Assembly (NCBI RefSeq): GCF_036226505.1
Contig: NZ_CP108484.1
Coordinates: 5,704,001-5,768,000 of the forward strand
Length of the DNA: 64,000 bases
Direction of reading: 5' to 3'
Source of the DNA: Kitasatospora sp. NBC_01246
GTDB taxonomy: Bacteria > Actinomycetota > Actinomycetes > Streptomycetales > Streptomycetaceae
The position numbers and the translations under genes were made by a program. Positions 47,901-56,490 of this stretch are shown piece after piece (position 1 is the first letter of the stretch; each line of letters begins with the position of its first letter). The notes below the pieces were generated by a model. It saw only the letters and a list, made by a program, of their open reading frames with translations, had not been told where the DNA came from and ran no database searches.

Positions 47901-49237
47901 TGAACGACGCCCCTGACGCCCCTGGCTACTGGGGCCCATCCGATCAGCAGCACCAGCAGTACCAGCCGCACCCCCCGTACCGGCCGGCGCACGCGCCGCA
48001 GCCGGGCGCACCGGGCGCTGCGGGTGACCCCGGCCACCGAACGGGTCACTCGCAGCAGCCTCCGGTGTACTGGGGCGGTGACGCGGAGGAGACTCAGGTC
48101 ATGCCCCCCGTACCGGCCGACCCAGGGCCCGACCCCGCCGAGGGGCCGACCCGGGAGGCCGGTCGGCTGAGCGGACCGCTGTTCCGGGACGAGCAGCCCC
48201 GGACCGCGGTGCCGGGCGCGGCGGAGACGGTCGTGCTGCGCGCGATCACCGACGAGACCGCCCCGGCTCCCGGCCGCGGCGGCCCGCCGTACCCGGGCGT
48301 CCCGGCGTACTCCGCGCCGCCGCAGAGCCACCCGGCGGCCGGGCAGCCCCACCCTGTGCCGTTGTCCCACCCAGGGCAGGAGACACCCGTGGCCCAGCCC
48401 GCTCCGCAGCCGCAGCCCCGCAAGCAGCGCGGCGGTCGCAACCTCCAGGCCGCGATAGGCGTGGGCGTCGGCCTCGGCGCGGTGATCATCGCCTCGCTGT
48501 TCGTGGTGAAGGCGCTGTTCCTGTTCGTGGTGATGGCGGCCGTGTCGGTCGGGATCTGGGAGCTGACCAGCCGGCTGGCCGAGCGCAAGCAGATCAAGGC
48601 GCCGCTGGTCCCGCTGGTCGCGGGCGGCATCGCGATGATCGCCACCGGGTACTGGGCCGGCGTCCAGTGGGCGGCGGCCTCGCTGGCGCTGACCGGCCTG
48701 GCGGTGATGGTCTGGCGGATGGCCGAGCCGCCGGAGAACTACCTGCGGGACATAACGGCGGGCATCTTCACCGCGTTCTACGTGCCGTTCCTGGCCACCT
48801 TCGTGGCGATGATGCTGGCGGCGGACGACGGCCCGCAGCGGATCGTGCTGTTCCTGATCGTCACCGTCTGCAGCGATACCGGCGCCTACGCGGTGGGCTA
48901 CAAGTTCGGCAAGAACAAGCTCGCCCCGACGATCAGCCCGGGCAAGACCCGTGAGGGCCTGGCCGGCGGCATCGGCCTGTCGATGCTGGCGGGCGCGCTG
49001 CTGATGGAGCTGATCATCGACGGCGGCAGCTGGTGGCAGGGCCTGATCCTGGGCGGCTGCGCGGCGGTCGTGGCGACCCTGGGGGACCTGGGCGAGTCGA
49101 TGATCAAGCGTGACCTCGGCATCAAGGACATGGGCTCGCTGCTGCCCGGCCACGGCGGCATCATGGACCGGCTGGACTCGCTCCTGCCGACCGCCCCGGT
49201 GGTCTGGCTGCTGCTGGCGGCCTTCGTCGGCAGCTGA
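47900..49237 (+). CDS. cdsA: Phosphatidate cytidylyltransferase
   Basis: 445-aa CDP-diacylglycerol synthase, supplying all phospholipids. The C-terminal half has seven or eight membrane helices and the family signature E-S-M-I-K-R-D-L-G-I-K-D near 397, followed by L-L-P-G-H-G-G-I-M-D-R-L-D-S. The first 170 residues are a Pro/Gln/Gly/His-rich cytoplasmic extension typical of streptomycete CdsA. Coupled to frr by overlap and ended by a strong terminator. Confidence 0.95.
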   Translation: MNDAPDAPGYWGPSDQQHQQYQPHPPYRPAHAPQPGAPGAAGDPGHRTGHSQQPPVYWGGDAEETQVMPPVPADPGPDPAEGPTREAGRLSGPLFRDEQPRTAVPGAAETVVLRAITDETAPAPGRGGPPYPGVPAYSAPPQSHPAAGQPHPVPLSHPGQETPVAQPAPQPQPRKQRGGRNLQAAIGVGVGLGAVIIASLFVVKALFLFVVMAAVSVGIWELTSRLAERKQIKAPLVPLVAGGIAMIATGYWAGVQWAAASLALTGLAVMVWRMAEPPENYLRDITAGIFTAFYVPFLATFVAMMLAADDGPQRIVLFLIVTVCSDTGAYAVGYKFGKNKLAPTISPGKTREGLAGGIGLSMLAGALLMELIIDGGSWWQGLILGGCAAVVATLGDLGESMIKRDLGIKDMGSLLPGHGGIMDRLDSLLPTAPVVWLLLAAFVGS

Positions 49238-49270
49238 GCCGGCCGGGCGGATCCGAACGGTGGGAGCCGT

Positions 49271-49307
49271 CGAGGGGCTCCGGACGCCTGGCGTCCGGAG
49301 CCCCTCG
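49271..49307 (+). terminator. cdsA terminator, 17-bp hairpin
   Basis: Perfect 17-bp arms around a 3-nt loop (CTG), 33 nt after the cdsA stop. Ends the pyrH-frr-cdsA unit before rlmN. Confidence 0.85.
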
Positions 49308-49349
49308 GCCGTCTGGCGAGGTCCTAACGTCTGCGACACTGGATGAACC

Positions 49350-50450
49350 ATGCCTAAGCCCGGAGAACTCACCTTTGTCGCGCCGCGTGGCGCCAAGCCC
49401 CCGCGACACCTCGCCGACCTGAGCCCCGTCGAGCGCAAGGAGGCCGTCGCCGAGCTGGGCGAGCAGCCGTTCCGCGCCAAGCAGCTCTCGAACCACTACT
49501 TCGGCCGGATGTCGAACGATCCGGCGAGCTGGACGGACATCCCCGCCGCCAGCCGGGAGAAGCTCACCGAGAGCCTGCTGCCCGAGCTGATGTCGGTGGT
49601 CCGGCACGTGTCGTGCGACGACGACAACACCCGCAAGACGCTCTGGAAGCTGTTCGACGGCACGCTCGTCGAGTCGGTGCTGATGCGCTACCCGGACCGG
49701 GTCACCATGTGCATCAGCTCGCAGGCGGGCTGCGGCATGAACTGCCCGTTCTGCGCGACCGGCCAGGCCGGGCTGACGCGCAACCTCTCCACCGCCGAGA
49801 TCGTCGAGCAGATCGCGGCAGGGATGCGCGCGCTCAAGGAGGGCGAGATCCCGGGCGGTGAGGCCCGCCTCTCCAACGTGGTCTTCATGGGCATGGGCGA
49901 GCCGCTGGCGAACTACAACCGCGTGCTGGCCTCGATCCGCCGGCTCACCGACCCTGCGCCGGACGGCTTCGGCCTCTCCCAGCGCGGCATCACCGTCTCC
50001 ACCGTGGGCCTGGTGCCGGCGATGAACCGCCTCGCGGACGAGGGCCTCTCCTGCCGCCTCGCGCTGTCGCTGCACGCCCCGGACGACGAGCTGCGTGACG
50101 AGCTGGTGCCGGTCAACACCCGGTGGAAGGTCGCCGAGGTGCTGGACGCGGCGTGGAACTACGCGGAGAAGTCCGGTCGCCGGATCTCCATCGAGTACGC
50201 GCTGATCAAGGACATCAACGACCAGGCGTGGCGGGCGGACCTGCTCGGCCGGCTGATCAAGAACCACCGGGTGCACGTCAACCTGATCCCGCTGAACCCG
50301 ACGCCGGGTTCCAAGTGGACGGCCTCCCGGCCCGAGGACGAGCGCGAGTTCGTCCGGCGGCTGCAGGCGCACGGCGTGCCCACCACCGTCCGTGACACCC
50401 GCGGCCAGGAGATCGACGGCGCCTGCGGCCAGCTCGCCGCGGCGGGCTGA
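49350..50450 (+). CDS. rlmN: Dual-specificity 23S rRNA/tRNA adenine-C2 methyltransferase RlmN
   Basis: 366-aa radical-SAM enzyme that methylates A2503 of 23S rRNA and A37 of some tRNAs. The [4Fe-4S] motif C-G-M-N-C-P-F-C uses Cys128, 132 and 135. F-M-G-M-G-E-P-L-A-N-Y near 184 and the C-terminal D-T-R-G-Q-E-I-D-G-A-C-G-Q-L, carrying the methyl-shuttling Cys, are present, so it should be active. No ribosome binding site is obvious before ATG 49350; GACACT at 49335-49340 may be a -10 for a near-leaderless transcript. Confidence 0.96.
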   Translation: MPKPGELTFVAPRGAKPPRHLADLSPVERKEAVAELGEQPFRAKQLSNHYFGRMSNDPASWTDIPAASREKLTESLLPELMSVVRHVSCDDDNTRKTLWKLFDGTLVESVLMRYPDRVTMCISSQAGCGMNCPFCATGQAGLTRNLSTAEIVEQIAAGMRALKEGEIPGGEARLSNVVFMGMGEPLANYNRVLASIRRLTDPAPDGFGLSQRGITVSTVGLVPAMNRLADEGLSCRLALSLHAPDDELRDELVPVNTRWKVAEVLDAAWNYAEKSGRRISIEYALIKDINDQAWRADLLGRLIKNHRVHVNLIPLNPTPGSKWTASRPEDEREFVRRLQAHGVPTTVRDTRGQEIDGACGQLAAAG

Positions 50451-50453
50451 GAC

Positions 50454-50487
50454 ACCGGGCCGGCCCCGCCGGGCCCGCCGGCCCGGT
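50454..50487. terminator. Bidirectional terminator between rlmN and the ABC permease
   Basis: 11-bp perfect arms (ACCGGGCCGGC / GCCGGCCCGGT) around a 12-nt loop in the 49-bp gap between two convergent stops. Confidence 0.7.
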
Positions 50488-50499
50488 GCGGGCGCCGGT

Positions 50500-51651
50500 T
50501 CAGCGCAGACCGGCGGCCGCCAGCGCGGCGGTCAGCCCGCCGGTGACCAGCAGCACGGTGCCGACCGCGAGGGTCCGCAGGGCCACCGCACCGAACAGCA
50601 ACCGGGGCGGGGTGCCGATCCGCAGCAAGGCGTCGGCGACGTCCCGGCGGGCGGTGCGGAGCTCGGCCAGCCGGGACACCACGGCGGCCACCGCGCAGCC
50701 CAGCATCAGACAGGCCTCGACGGCGGGCAGGGTGTCGGCGCTGCCGGGCACCCCGATCCAGTAGCGGATGGTGGTGAGCACCACCGCGACCGCCAGGGTG
50801 AGCACGGCCAGCGGCGGGCCGAGCCGGCGGGCCTGCGCGGTCAGCCCCCGTCCGGCGAGCAGCCGCAGCGGGGTCGGCCGGCCGACGGCGAGCAGCGTTC
50901 CGGTCCAAGACAGCAGCGGGCCGGTGAGCAGGGCGAGCCCGACGGCGCTCGCCGCCCAGCCGCCCAGCGCGGCGGTGCTGGTGGAGCCGAGCCCGGCCGG
51001 CAGGTGGATCGGGCGGCCGTCGGCGGCGGCGCCGGGACGCAGCGCGATGAGTTCCAGGGCGAGGCCGATCACGGCCAGTCCGACCGGCAGGGCGATCCGC
51101 AGGGGGCCGAAGCCGGTCGGTACGGGCTGCCGCCTGCCGGGCAGGGTCTCGGCGATCGGCACCGCGGCGGCCGCCGCGATCCCCGCGGTGAGCGGGACCA
51201 GGGCGATCAGCGTGACGGGCGCGGCGGCCGGCAGCGGAAGGCCCATGCCGACCTCGGGGGCGAGCGAGGGCCCGGCGATGTCGTTGCGCAGGACCAGGAA
51301 GAGCAGCAGGGTCAGCGCGGAGCCGAGGGTGCAGGCGAGCGCGATCTCGCCGGCGATCAGGGTCCGGATCCGGGCGGAGCCGGCGCCGGCCGCGGTGAGG
51401 CCGGTGATCCGTTCGGGGCGCCGGGCCGGTACCGCGCGGGCGGCCACGGCGGCGAACCAGGCCACCGCGGCGAGCGGGGGCAGGCACCAGAGCAGCCGGG
51501 CGACGGCGTCGGCGCCGCCCGCCGGGTCGCTCATCGCCCGGCCGAGGGCGCGCAGCAGGAACGCGGCGACGACCGCGCCGGCCAGCGCGGTGAGCAGCCA
51601 GCGGCCGAGGTCGGGCACCCGGTAGCCCCGGGCCAGACGGAGATAGAACAC
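50500..51651 (-). CDS. ABC transporter permease (FtsX/MacB-like)
   Basis: 383-aa, about ten hydrophobic segments arranged as two repeats, resembling the streptomycete permeases paired with MacB/LolD-type ATPases. V-P-A-R-R-P-E-R-I-T-G-L-T-A-A-G-A and R-D-V-A-D-A-L-L-R-I-G are the cytoplasmic coupling-like loops. GTG 51651, 27 nt after the ATPase stop. Substrate unknown; no substrate-binding protein is nearby. Such pairs often act in peptide export or resistance, which is inference only. Confidence 0.78.
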   Translation of the reverse strand: MFYLRLARGYRVPDLGRWLLTALAGAVVAAFLLRALGRAMSDPAGGADAVARLLWCLPPLAAVAWFAAVAARAVPARRPERITGLTAAGAGSARIRTLIAGEIALACTLGSALTLLLFLVLRNDIAGPSLAPEVGMGLPLPAAAPVTLIALVPLTAGIAAAAAVPIAETLPGRRQPVPTGFGPLRIALPVGLAVIGLALELIALRPGAAADGRPIHLPAGLGSTSTAALGGWAASAVGLALLTGPLLSWTGTLLAVGRPTPLRLLAGRGLTAQARRLGPPLAVLTLAVAVVLTTIRYWIGVPGSADTLPAVEACLMLGCAVAAVVSRLAELRTARRDVADALLRIGTPPRLLFGAVALRTLAVGTVLLVTGGLTAALAAAGLR

Positions 51652-51678
51652 GTCGACTCTTTCAGCGGCGGGGCGGCG

Positions 51679-52473
51679 TCATCGGCGCGTGGCCGACACG
51701 GCGGACGCTCCGGTGGCTCCCGGCGCGGCGGCGGTTCCGGCGGTTCCGGCGATTCCGGCCGGTCCGGGGGTGCCGCGCGGGACGGGGGCGGCGGGGGCGG
51801 CCAGCCGTCCGTCGACGAGTGCGACGGCGCGGTCCGCGTACCGGACGAGCTCGGGGTCGTGGGTGGCCAGGACGAGGGTGAGCTGGTGCGAGCGGGCCGC
51901 GCTGGTCAGTATCCGCAGGACCTGGTCGGCGGCCTCGCGGTGCAGCGGCGCGGTCGGGTCGTCGGCGAAGACGACCGGGGGCAGCGGGGCGAGCGCGCGG
52001 GCGACGGCGATCCGCTGGCGCTGGCTCTGGATCAGCCGGTCGGGCCGCAGCCGGGCGATGTCGCCGATGTCGAGCCGCTCCAACCACTCGGTGGCGGCGG
52101 TGTACGCGGCCTTGTTGCCGGCGCCGGCCAGCAGCAGGGGCAGGGCGACGTTCTCCCGGGCGGTCAGCTCGGGCACCAGGTGCGGTTCGGAGCCGACGAA
52201 GCCGAAGCGGTCGCGGCGCAGCCGTTCGCGGCCGGCCCGGCCGAGGGTGTGGACGGGGGCGCTGTTGAACCAGACCTCCCCCTCGTCGACCGGGAGGAGG
52301 GCGGAGAGACAGCCGAGCAGGGTGCTCTTGCCGGAGCCGCGCGGGCCGGTGACCGCCAGCACCTCGCCGTCCCGGACGCCGAGCGAGATGCCGCGCAGGG
52401 CGGGGGTGCCGTGATGGGACTTGACGATCCCCCGGGCCCACAGCACGTCGTTGTCAGGCGGGGCCGCTGACAT
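51679..52473 (-). CDS. ABC transporter ATP-binding protein with divergent signature motif
   Basis: 264-aa ATPase of the MacB/LolD type. Walker A G-P-R-G-S-G-K-S-T near 43-51 is intact. The signature loop reads I-Q-S-Q-R-Q-R-I-A-V-A-R-A-L, lacking the L-S-G-G of the consensus. Walker B is V-V-F-A-D-D-P-T, with Asp in place of the catalytic Glu. The switch His is present (L-A-T-H-D-P-E). Hydrolysis is therefore probably slow or absent. The last 30 residues are Pro/Gly/Ala-rich. Start ATG 52473; precedes the permease, with which it must act. Confidence 0.85.
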   Translation of the reverse strand: MSAAPPDNDVLWARGIVKSHHGTPALRGISLGVRDGEVLAVTGPRGSGKSTLLGCLSALLPVDEGEVWFNSAPVHTLGRAGRERLRRDRFGFVGSEPHLVPELTARENVALPLLLAGAGNKAAYTAATEWLERLDIGDIARLRPDRLIQSQRQRIAVARALAPLPPVVFADDPTAPLHREAADQVLRILTSAARSHQLTLVLATHDPELVRYADRAVALVDGRLAAPAAPVPRGTPGPAGIAGTAGTAAAPGATGASAVSATRR

Positions 52474-52616
52474 GAGGTTCCATCCTGGGTGGCCGCAGGG
52501 ATATGACAGTCGTCAGATTAGAACGACCGGGGCCCGGCGCGGTGGCGGCGCACTGGCCCATCAGGGGCAAATCACCCGGAAACAGGCGTGTTTGGTCCGA
52601 GAGATCGTCCGGGAAA

Positions 52617-52659
52617 CGCCGCAGGGCGGTCCCGCGGGGAGCGGGACCGCCCTGCGGCG
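52617..52659 (-). terminator. Perfect 19-bp hairpin after the class III aminotransferase
   Basis: 19-bp perfect arms with a 5-nt loop, beginning 27 nt beyond the stop of the minus-strand aminotransferase gene. Separates the polyamine cluster from the ABC pair. Confidence 0.85.
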
Positions 52660-52685
52660 GAGGGTGGGGAAGGAAGATCAGGTCG

Positions 52686-54080
52686 TCAGATCTTGGCCCA
52701 CGCGTCGGTGAGGCTGGTCCGCAGGATCTGCTCGATCTCGTCGAAGGTCGACTGGTCGGAGATCAGCGGCGGGGCCAGCTGGACGACCGGGTCGCCACGG
52801 TCGTCGGCACGGCAGTACAGGCCGTTGTCGAAGAGCGCCTTCGACAGGAAGCCGTAGAGCACGCGCTCGACCTCGTCGTCGTTGAACGACTCCTTGGTGA
52901 CCTTGTCCTTCACGAGCTCGATGCCGTAGAAGTACCCGTTGCCGCGGACGTCGCCGACGATCGGCAGGTCGCGCAGCTTGTTCAGGGTGCCGAGGAAGTT
53001 CGCCTCGTTGTCCAGCACGTGCTGGTTCAGGCCCTCGCGCTCGAAGATGTCGAGGTTGGCGAGCGCCACCGCGGAGGAGACCGGGTGGCCACCGAAGGTG
53101 TAGCCGTGCAGGAAGGTGTTGTCACCCTTGTAGAACGGCTCGGCCAGGCGGTCCGAGATGATCGTGGCGCCGATCGGGGAGTAGCCCGAGGTCATGCCCT
53201 TGGCGCAGGTGATCATGTCGGGCTGGTAGCCGAACTTGTCGGCGCCGAACATGGTGCCCAGGCGGCCGAAGGCGCAGATGACCTCGTCCGAGACCAGCAG
53301 CACGTCGTGGCGGTCGCAGATCTCGCGCAGGCGCTGGAAGTACCCGGGCGGCGGCGGGAAGCAGCCACCGGCGTTCTGCACCGGCTCGACGAAGACGGCG
53401 GCGACGGTCTCGGCGCCCTCGTTGAGGATCGCCACCTCGATCTCGTCGGCGCACCAGCGGCCGTAGGCCTCGGGGTCGACGGTGCCGTCCGGGCCTTCGA
53501 GGAAGGCCGGGGCACGGTAGATGTTGGTGTTCGGGGCCTTGTGGGTGCCCGGCACCAGCGGCTCGAACGGGGCCTTCAGGCCCGGCAGGCCGGTGATCGA
53601 CAGGGCGCCCTGCGGGGTGCCGTGGTAGGCGACCGCACGCGAGATGACCTTGTACTTGGTGGGCTTGCCGGTCAGCTTGAAGTACTGCTTGGCCAGCTTC
53701 CACGCGGTCTCGACGGCCTCGCCGCCACCGGTGGAGAAGAACACCTTGTTCAGGTCGCCCGGGGCGTAGTTGGCCAGGCGCTCGGCCAGCTCGACGGCCT
53801 TCGGGTGGGCGTAGCTCCACACCGGGAAGAAGGCGAGCTCCTTGGCCTGCTTGGCAGCGGCCTCGGCGAGCTCGACGCGGCCGTGGCCGGCCTGCACCAC
53901 GAACAGGCCGGAGAGGCCGTCGATGTACTTCCGGCCCTTGTCGTCCCAGATGTAGGTGCCCTCGCCCCTGGCGATCGTCGGCACGGGGGAGTTCTCGTAC
54001 GACGACATGCGGGTGAAGTGCATCCACAGGTGGTCGTAGGCGGTCTTGGAAAGGTCCTTCTGCGCCGGGTCGGCTGTCAT
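52686..54080 (-). CDS. Class III (omega-amino) PLP-dependent aminotransferase
   Basis: 464-aa fold-type I aminotransferase of the omega-amino-acid/polyamine kind. Seen: K-Y-I-D-G-L-S-G-L-F-V-V near 51, F-F-S-T-G-G-G-E-A-V-E-T, the PLP-binding D-E-V-I-C-A-F-G-R-L-G and the Schiff-base Lys in I-T-C-A-K-G-M-T-S-G-Y. Likely transfers an amino group from putrescine, GABA or a glutamylated polyamine to pyruvate or 2-oxoglutarate, judged from its place in the cluster. ATG 54080 overlaps the end of the Lrp gene (ATGA), so both are translated together. Confidence 0.9.
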   Translation of the reverse strand: MTADPAQKDLSKTAYDHLWMHFTRMSSYENSPVPTIARGEGTYIWDDKGRKYIDGLSGLFVVQAGHGRVELAEAAAKQAKELAFFPVWSYAHPKAVELAERLANYAPGDLNKVFFSTGGGEAVETAWKLAKQYFKLTGKPTKYKVISRAVAYHGTPQGALSITGLPGLKAPFEPLVPGTHKAPNTNIYRAPAFLEGPDGTVDPEAYGRWCADEIEVAILNEGAETVAAVFVEPVQNAGGCFPPPPGYFQRLREICDRHDVLLVSDEVICAFGRLGTMFGADKFGYQPDMITCAKGMTSGYSPIGATIISDRLAEPFYKGDNTFLHGYTFGGHPVSSAVALANLDIFEREGLNQHVLDNEANFLGTLNKLRDLPIVGDVRGNGYFYGIELVKDKVTKESFNDDEVERVLYGFLSKALFDNGLYCRADDRGDPVVQLAPPLISDQSTFDEIEQILRTSLTDAWAKI

Positions 54081-54550
54081 CGGGTGCCCCAGGTGTAGGT
54101 CTGTTTCCGGAGCTTCAGGTAAACGAAGCTCTCGGTGCTCCGCACGCCGGGAAGCGCGCGGATGCGCTTGTTGATCATTTCGAGCAGGTGCTCGTCGTCC
54201 TCGCAGACCAGCTCGGCCAGGAGATCGAACGAGCCTGCGGTGCAGACGACGTAGTCGACCTCGTCGAGGGCGGCCAACGCGTCGGCGACGGGCTCGATGT
54301 CGCCCTCGACCCGGATCCCGACCATCGCCTGGCGGGTGAAGCCGACGGTGAGCGGGTCCGTGACGGCGACGATCTGCATCACGCCTTGGTCGAGCAGCTT
54401 CTGGACGCGTTGCCGTACGGCTGCCTCGGACAGGCCGACGGCCTTGCCGATGGCGGCGTACGGGCGGCGCCCGTCCTCCTGGAGCTGCTCGATGATCGCC
54501 TTGGAGGCGGCGTCGAGGGGAACGCTGGCGTTCCGGTCGCGGTTGGCCAC
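54077..54550 (-). CDS. Lrp/AsnC-family transcriptional regulator
   Basis: 157-aa regulator: I-I-E-Q-L-Q-E-D-G-R-R-P-Y-A-A-I-G-K-A-V-G-L-S-E-A-A-V-R-Q-R-V is the winged helix-turn-helix, and the RAM ligand domain follows, ending S-F-V-Y-L-K-L-R-K-Q-T-Y. GTG 54550 is the start: it fits homologues and has a well-formed leaderless promoter. Presumably controls the aminotransferase it overlaps and the divergent aldehyde dehydrogenase; a palindrome between them may be its operator. Confidence 0.93.
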   Translation of the reverse strand: MANRDRNASVPLDAASKAIIEQLQEDGRRPYAAIGKAVGLSEAAVRQRVQKLLDQGVMQIVAVTDPLTVGFTRQAMVGIRVEGDIEPVADALAALDEVDYVVCTAGSFDLLAELVCEDDEHLLEMINKRIRALPGVRSTESFVYLKLRKQTYTWGTR

Positions 54551-54556
54551 GCCGCC

Positions 54557-54585
54557 ACTGTGCCTGATCGGCCCTCTGTTCGCAA
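54557..54585 (-). promoter_or_regulatory. Leaderless promoter of the Lrp-aminotransferase operon
   Basis: On the minus strand TTGCGA, a 17-bp spacer, CACAGT, then 6 nt to GTG 54550. Spacing is ideal for transcription starting at the start codon. Confidence 0.65.
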
Positions 54586-54617
54586 GCGCGGGATCTGCTG
54601 ATTTCGTCGTGATCTTG

Positions 54618-54636
54618 GAAATCATGTACGGATTTC
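54618..54636. promoter_or_regulatory. Palindrome in the lrp-aldehyde dehydrogenase divergent region
   Basis: GAAATC-N7-GATTTC with ATGTACG at the centre, AT-rich in an otherwise GC-rich region, as Lrp/AsnC operators tend to be. It lies 33 nt upstream of the lrp -35 and before the plus-strand promoter. Confidence 0.5.
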
Positions 54637-54651
54637 ATTGCCGTGTCGAAG

Positions 54652-54687
54652 TTGTCCTGTCGATACCGGCTGTCGTACGGCTACTCT
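54652..54687 (+). promoter_or_regulatory. Candidate promoter of the first aldehyde dehydrogenase gene
   Basis: TTGTCC (54652-54657), 18 bp, TACGGC (54676-54681); an alternative -10, TACTCT, is at 54682-54687. The leader would be about 155 nt. Confidence 0.35.
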
Positions 54688-54849
54688 GGTCCGGTACGCG
54701 CGCGGCTTCGCAGCGCAGCGCGCGTCCCCCCGAACAGTGGACCGCGCCGCGCCCGGCGCGGCCACTCGGCGCCCTTCGCCCGGCGGATCCGCCGACGTAC
54801 CATGGCGCCGGAATCTGCAATGCCGCAGGCCCAGACCGAGGAGAGACCC

Positions 54850-56295
54850 GTGAGCGACCTTCGCACGCTGCGCAACTACATCAACGGTGAGTTCGTCGAT
54901 GCGGCGGACGGCCGCACGCTCGACATCGTGGACCCCACCACCGGCGAGGTCTACGCGACGTCCCCGCTGTCCGGCGCCGCCGATGTCGACGCCGCGATGG
55001 CCTCCGCCGACGCCGCTTTCCCGGTCTGGCGCGACGCCACCCCGAGCACCCGCCAGAAGCTGCTCCTCAAGATCGCCGACGCGGTCGAGTCCCGTGCCGA
55101 CGAGATCGTGGACGCCGAGGTCCGCAACACCGGCAAGCCCCGCGCGCTGACCCTCTCCGAGGAGATCGGCCCGATGGTGGACCAGATCCGCTTCTTCGCC
55201 GGCGCCGCCCGCCTGCTGGAGGGCAAGGCCGCGGGCGAGTACATGGACGGGATGACCTCGATCGTCCGCCGCGAGCCGGTCGGCGTCTGCGCCCAGGTCG
55301 CGCCGTGGAACTACCCGATGATGATGGCCGTCTGGAAGTTCGCCCCGGCCATCGCCGCGGGCAACACCGTGGTGCTGAAGCCCTCGGACACCACCCCGGC
55401 CTCCACCGTGCTGCTGGCCGAGATCATCGGCGGCATCCTCAAGGACATGGAGCTGCCGGCCGGCGTCTTCAACGTGATCTGCGGCGACCGCGAGACCGGC
55501 CGGGCCATGGTCGAGCACCCCACCCCGGCGATGGCCTCCATCACCGGCTCGGTGCGCGCCGGCATCTCGGTCGCCGAGTCGGCGGCCAAGGACGTCAAGC
55601 GCGTCCACCTGGAGCTGGGCGGCAAGGCCCCGGTCGTGGTCTTCGAGGACGCGGACATCGCCGAGGCCGTCGAGGGCATCTCGGTCGCGGGCTTCTTCAA
55701 CGCCGGCCAGGACTGTACGGCCGCCACCCGCGTGCTGGTGCACGAGTCGATCCACGACGCCTTCGTCGAGGCGCTGGCCAAGGCCGCGGCCGAGACCAAG
55801 ACCGGTGGCGTGGACGACGAGGACGTGCTGTACGGCCCGCTGAACAACGCTAACCAGCTGAAGCAGGTCACCGGTTTCATCGACCGCCTGCCGACGCACG
55901 CCAAGGTCGAGGCCGGCGGCCACCGGGTCGGCGACAAGGGCTACTTCTACGCCCCGACCGTCGTCTCCGGGCTGAACCAGGACGACGAGATCATCCAGAA
56001 CGAGGTCTTCGGCCCGGTCATCACCGTGCAGAAGTTCTCCGACGAGGACCAGGCGGTCGGCTACGCCAACGGCGTCGAGTACGCGCTGGCCTCCTCGGTC
56101 TGGACCAAGGACCACGCCCGCGCCATGCGGATGTCTCGCCGCCTGGACTTCGGCTGCGTCTGGATCAACACCCACATCCCGCTGGTCGCCGAGATGCCGC
56201 ACGGCGGCTTCAAGAAGTCGGGCTACGGCAAGGACCTCTCCTCCTACGGGTTCGAGGACTACACCCGGGTGAAGCACGTCATGACTGCGATCTAG
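54850..56295 (+). CDS. Aldehyde dehydrogenase, aminobutyraldehyde/betaine-aldehyde type
   Basis: 481-aa NAD(P)-dependent aldehyde dehydrogenase. Catalytic Cys in N-A-G-Q-D-C-T-A-A-T-R, general-base Glu in L-E-L-G-G-K-A-P, substrate region P-W-N-Y-P-M-M-M and C-terminal H-G-G-F-K-K-S-G-Y-G-K-D. The closest pattern is gamma-aminobutyraldehyde dehydrogenase (PatD/PuuC group), which turns 4-aminobutanal from putrescine into GABA. GTG 54850 follows GAGGAGA. Divergent from lrp; the aminotransferase at 56491 follows after a terminator. Confidence 0.92.
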   Translation: MSDLRTLRNYINGEFVDAADGRTLDIVDPTTGEVYATSPLSGAADVDAAMASADAAFPVWRDATPSTRQKLLLKIADAVESRADEIVDAEVRNTGKPRALTLSEEIGPMVDQIRFFAGAARLLEGKAAGEYMDGMTSIVRREPVGVCAQVAPWNYPMMMAVWKFAPAIAAGNTVVLKPSDTTPASTVLLAEIIGGILKDMELPAGVFNVICGDRETGRAMVEHPTPAMASITGSVRAGISVAESAAKDVKRVHLELGGKAPVVVFEDADIAEAVEGISVAGFFNAGQDCTAATRVLVHESIHDAFVEALAKAAAETKTGGVDDEDVLYGPLNNANQLKQVTGFIDRLPTHAKVEAGGHRVGDKGYFYAPTVVSGLNQDDEIIQNEVFGPVITVQKFSDEDQAVGYANGVEYALASSVWTKDHARAMRMSRRLDFGCVWINTHIPLVAEMPHGGFKKSGYGKDLSSYGFEDYTRVKHVMTAI

Positions 56296-56369
56296 CAGGT
56301 CGTGACCGTCGGGCGGGGTATGACGGCGATCCAGTCGGTTCGCTGCGATCCAGTCGCGGTCACAGGTCT

Positions 56370-56409
56370 GGCGAAGGGCCCGGGTCGGGAACGACCCGGG
56401 CCCTTCGCC
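56370..56409 (+). terminator. Perfect 18-bp hairpin after the first aldehyde dehydrogenase gene
   Basis: 18-bp perfect arms around GGAA, 75 nt after the stop and followed by TTGCC. The spacer before it has GCGATCCAGTCG twice (56327-56338, 56345-56356). Confidence 0.85.
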
Positions 56410-56413
56410 TTGC

Positions 56414-56451
56414 CATCCTGTCGGCCGTTCGGGTGACCGCCTGACAGGATG
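56414..56451. promoter_or_regulatory. 9-bp inverted repeat upstream of the second aminotransferase gene
   Basis: CATCCTGTC (56414-56422) and GACAGGATG (56443-56451) are perfect 9-bp arms 20 nt apart, 27 bp upstream of the -10. Half-sites are three helical turns apart, so cooperative repressor binding is possible. Confidence 0.5.
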
Positions 56452-56478
56452 AACCTGCACTTCGGCACCGCGACTCCC

Positions 56479-56484
56479 TAGCCT
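56479..56484 (+). promoter_or_regulatory. -10 motif for leaderless second aminotransferase gene
   Basis: TAGCCT ends 6 nt before ATG 56491; no ribosome binding site is present. The -35 is not clear. Confidence 0.5.
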
Positions 56485-56490
56485 TGCCGC

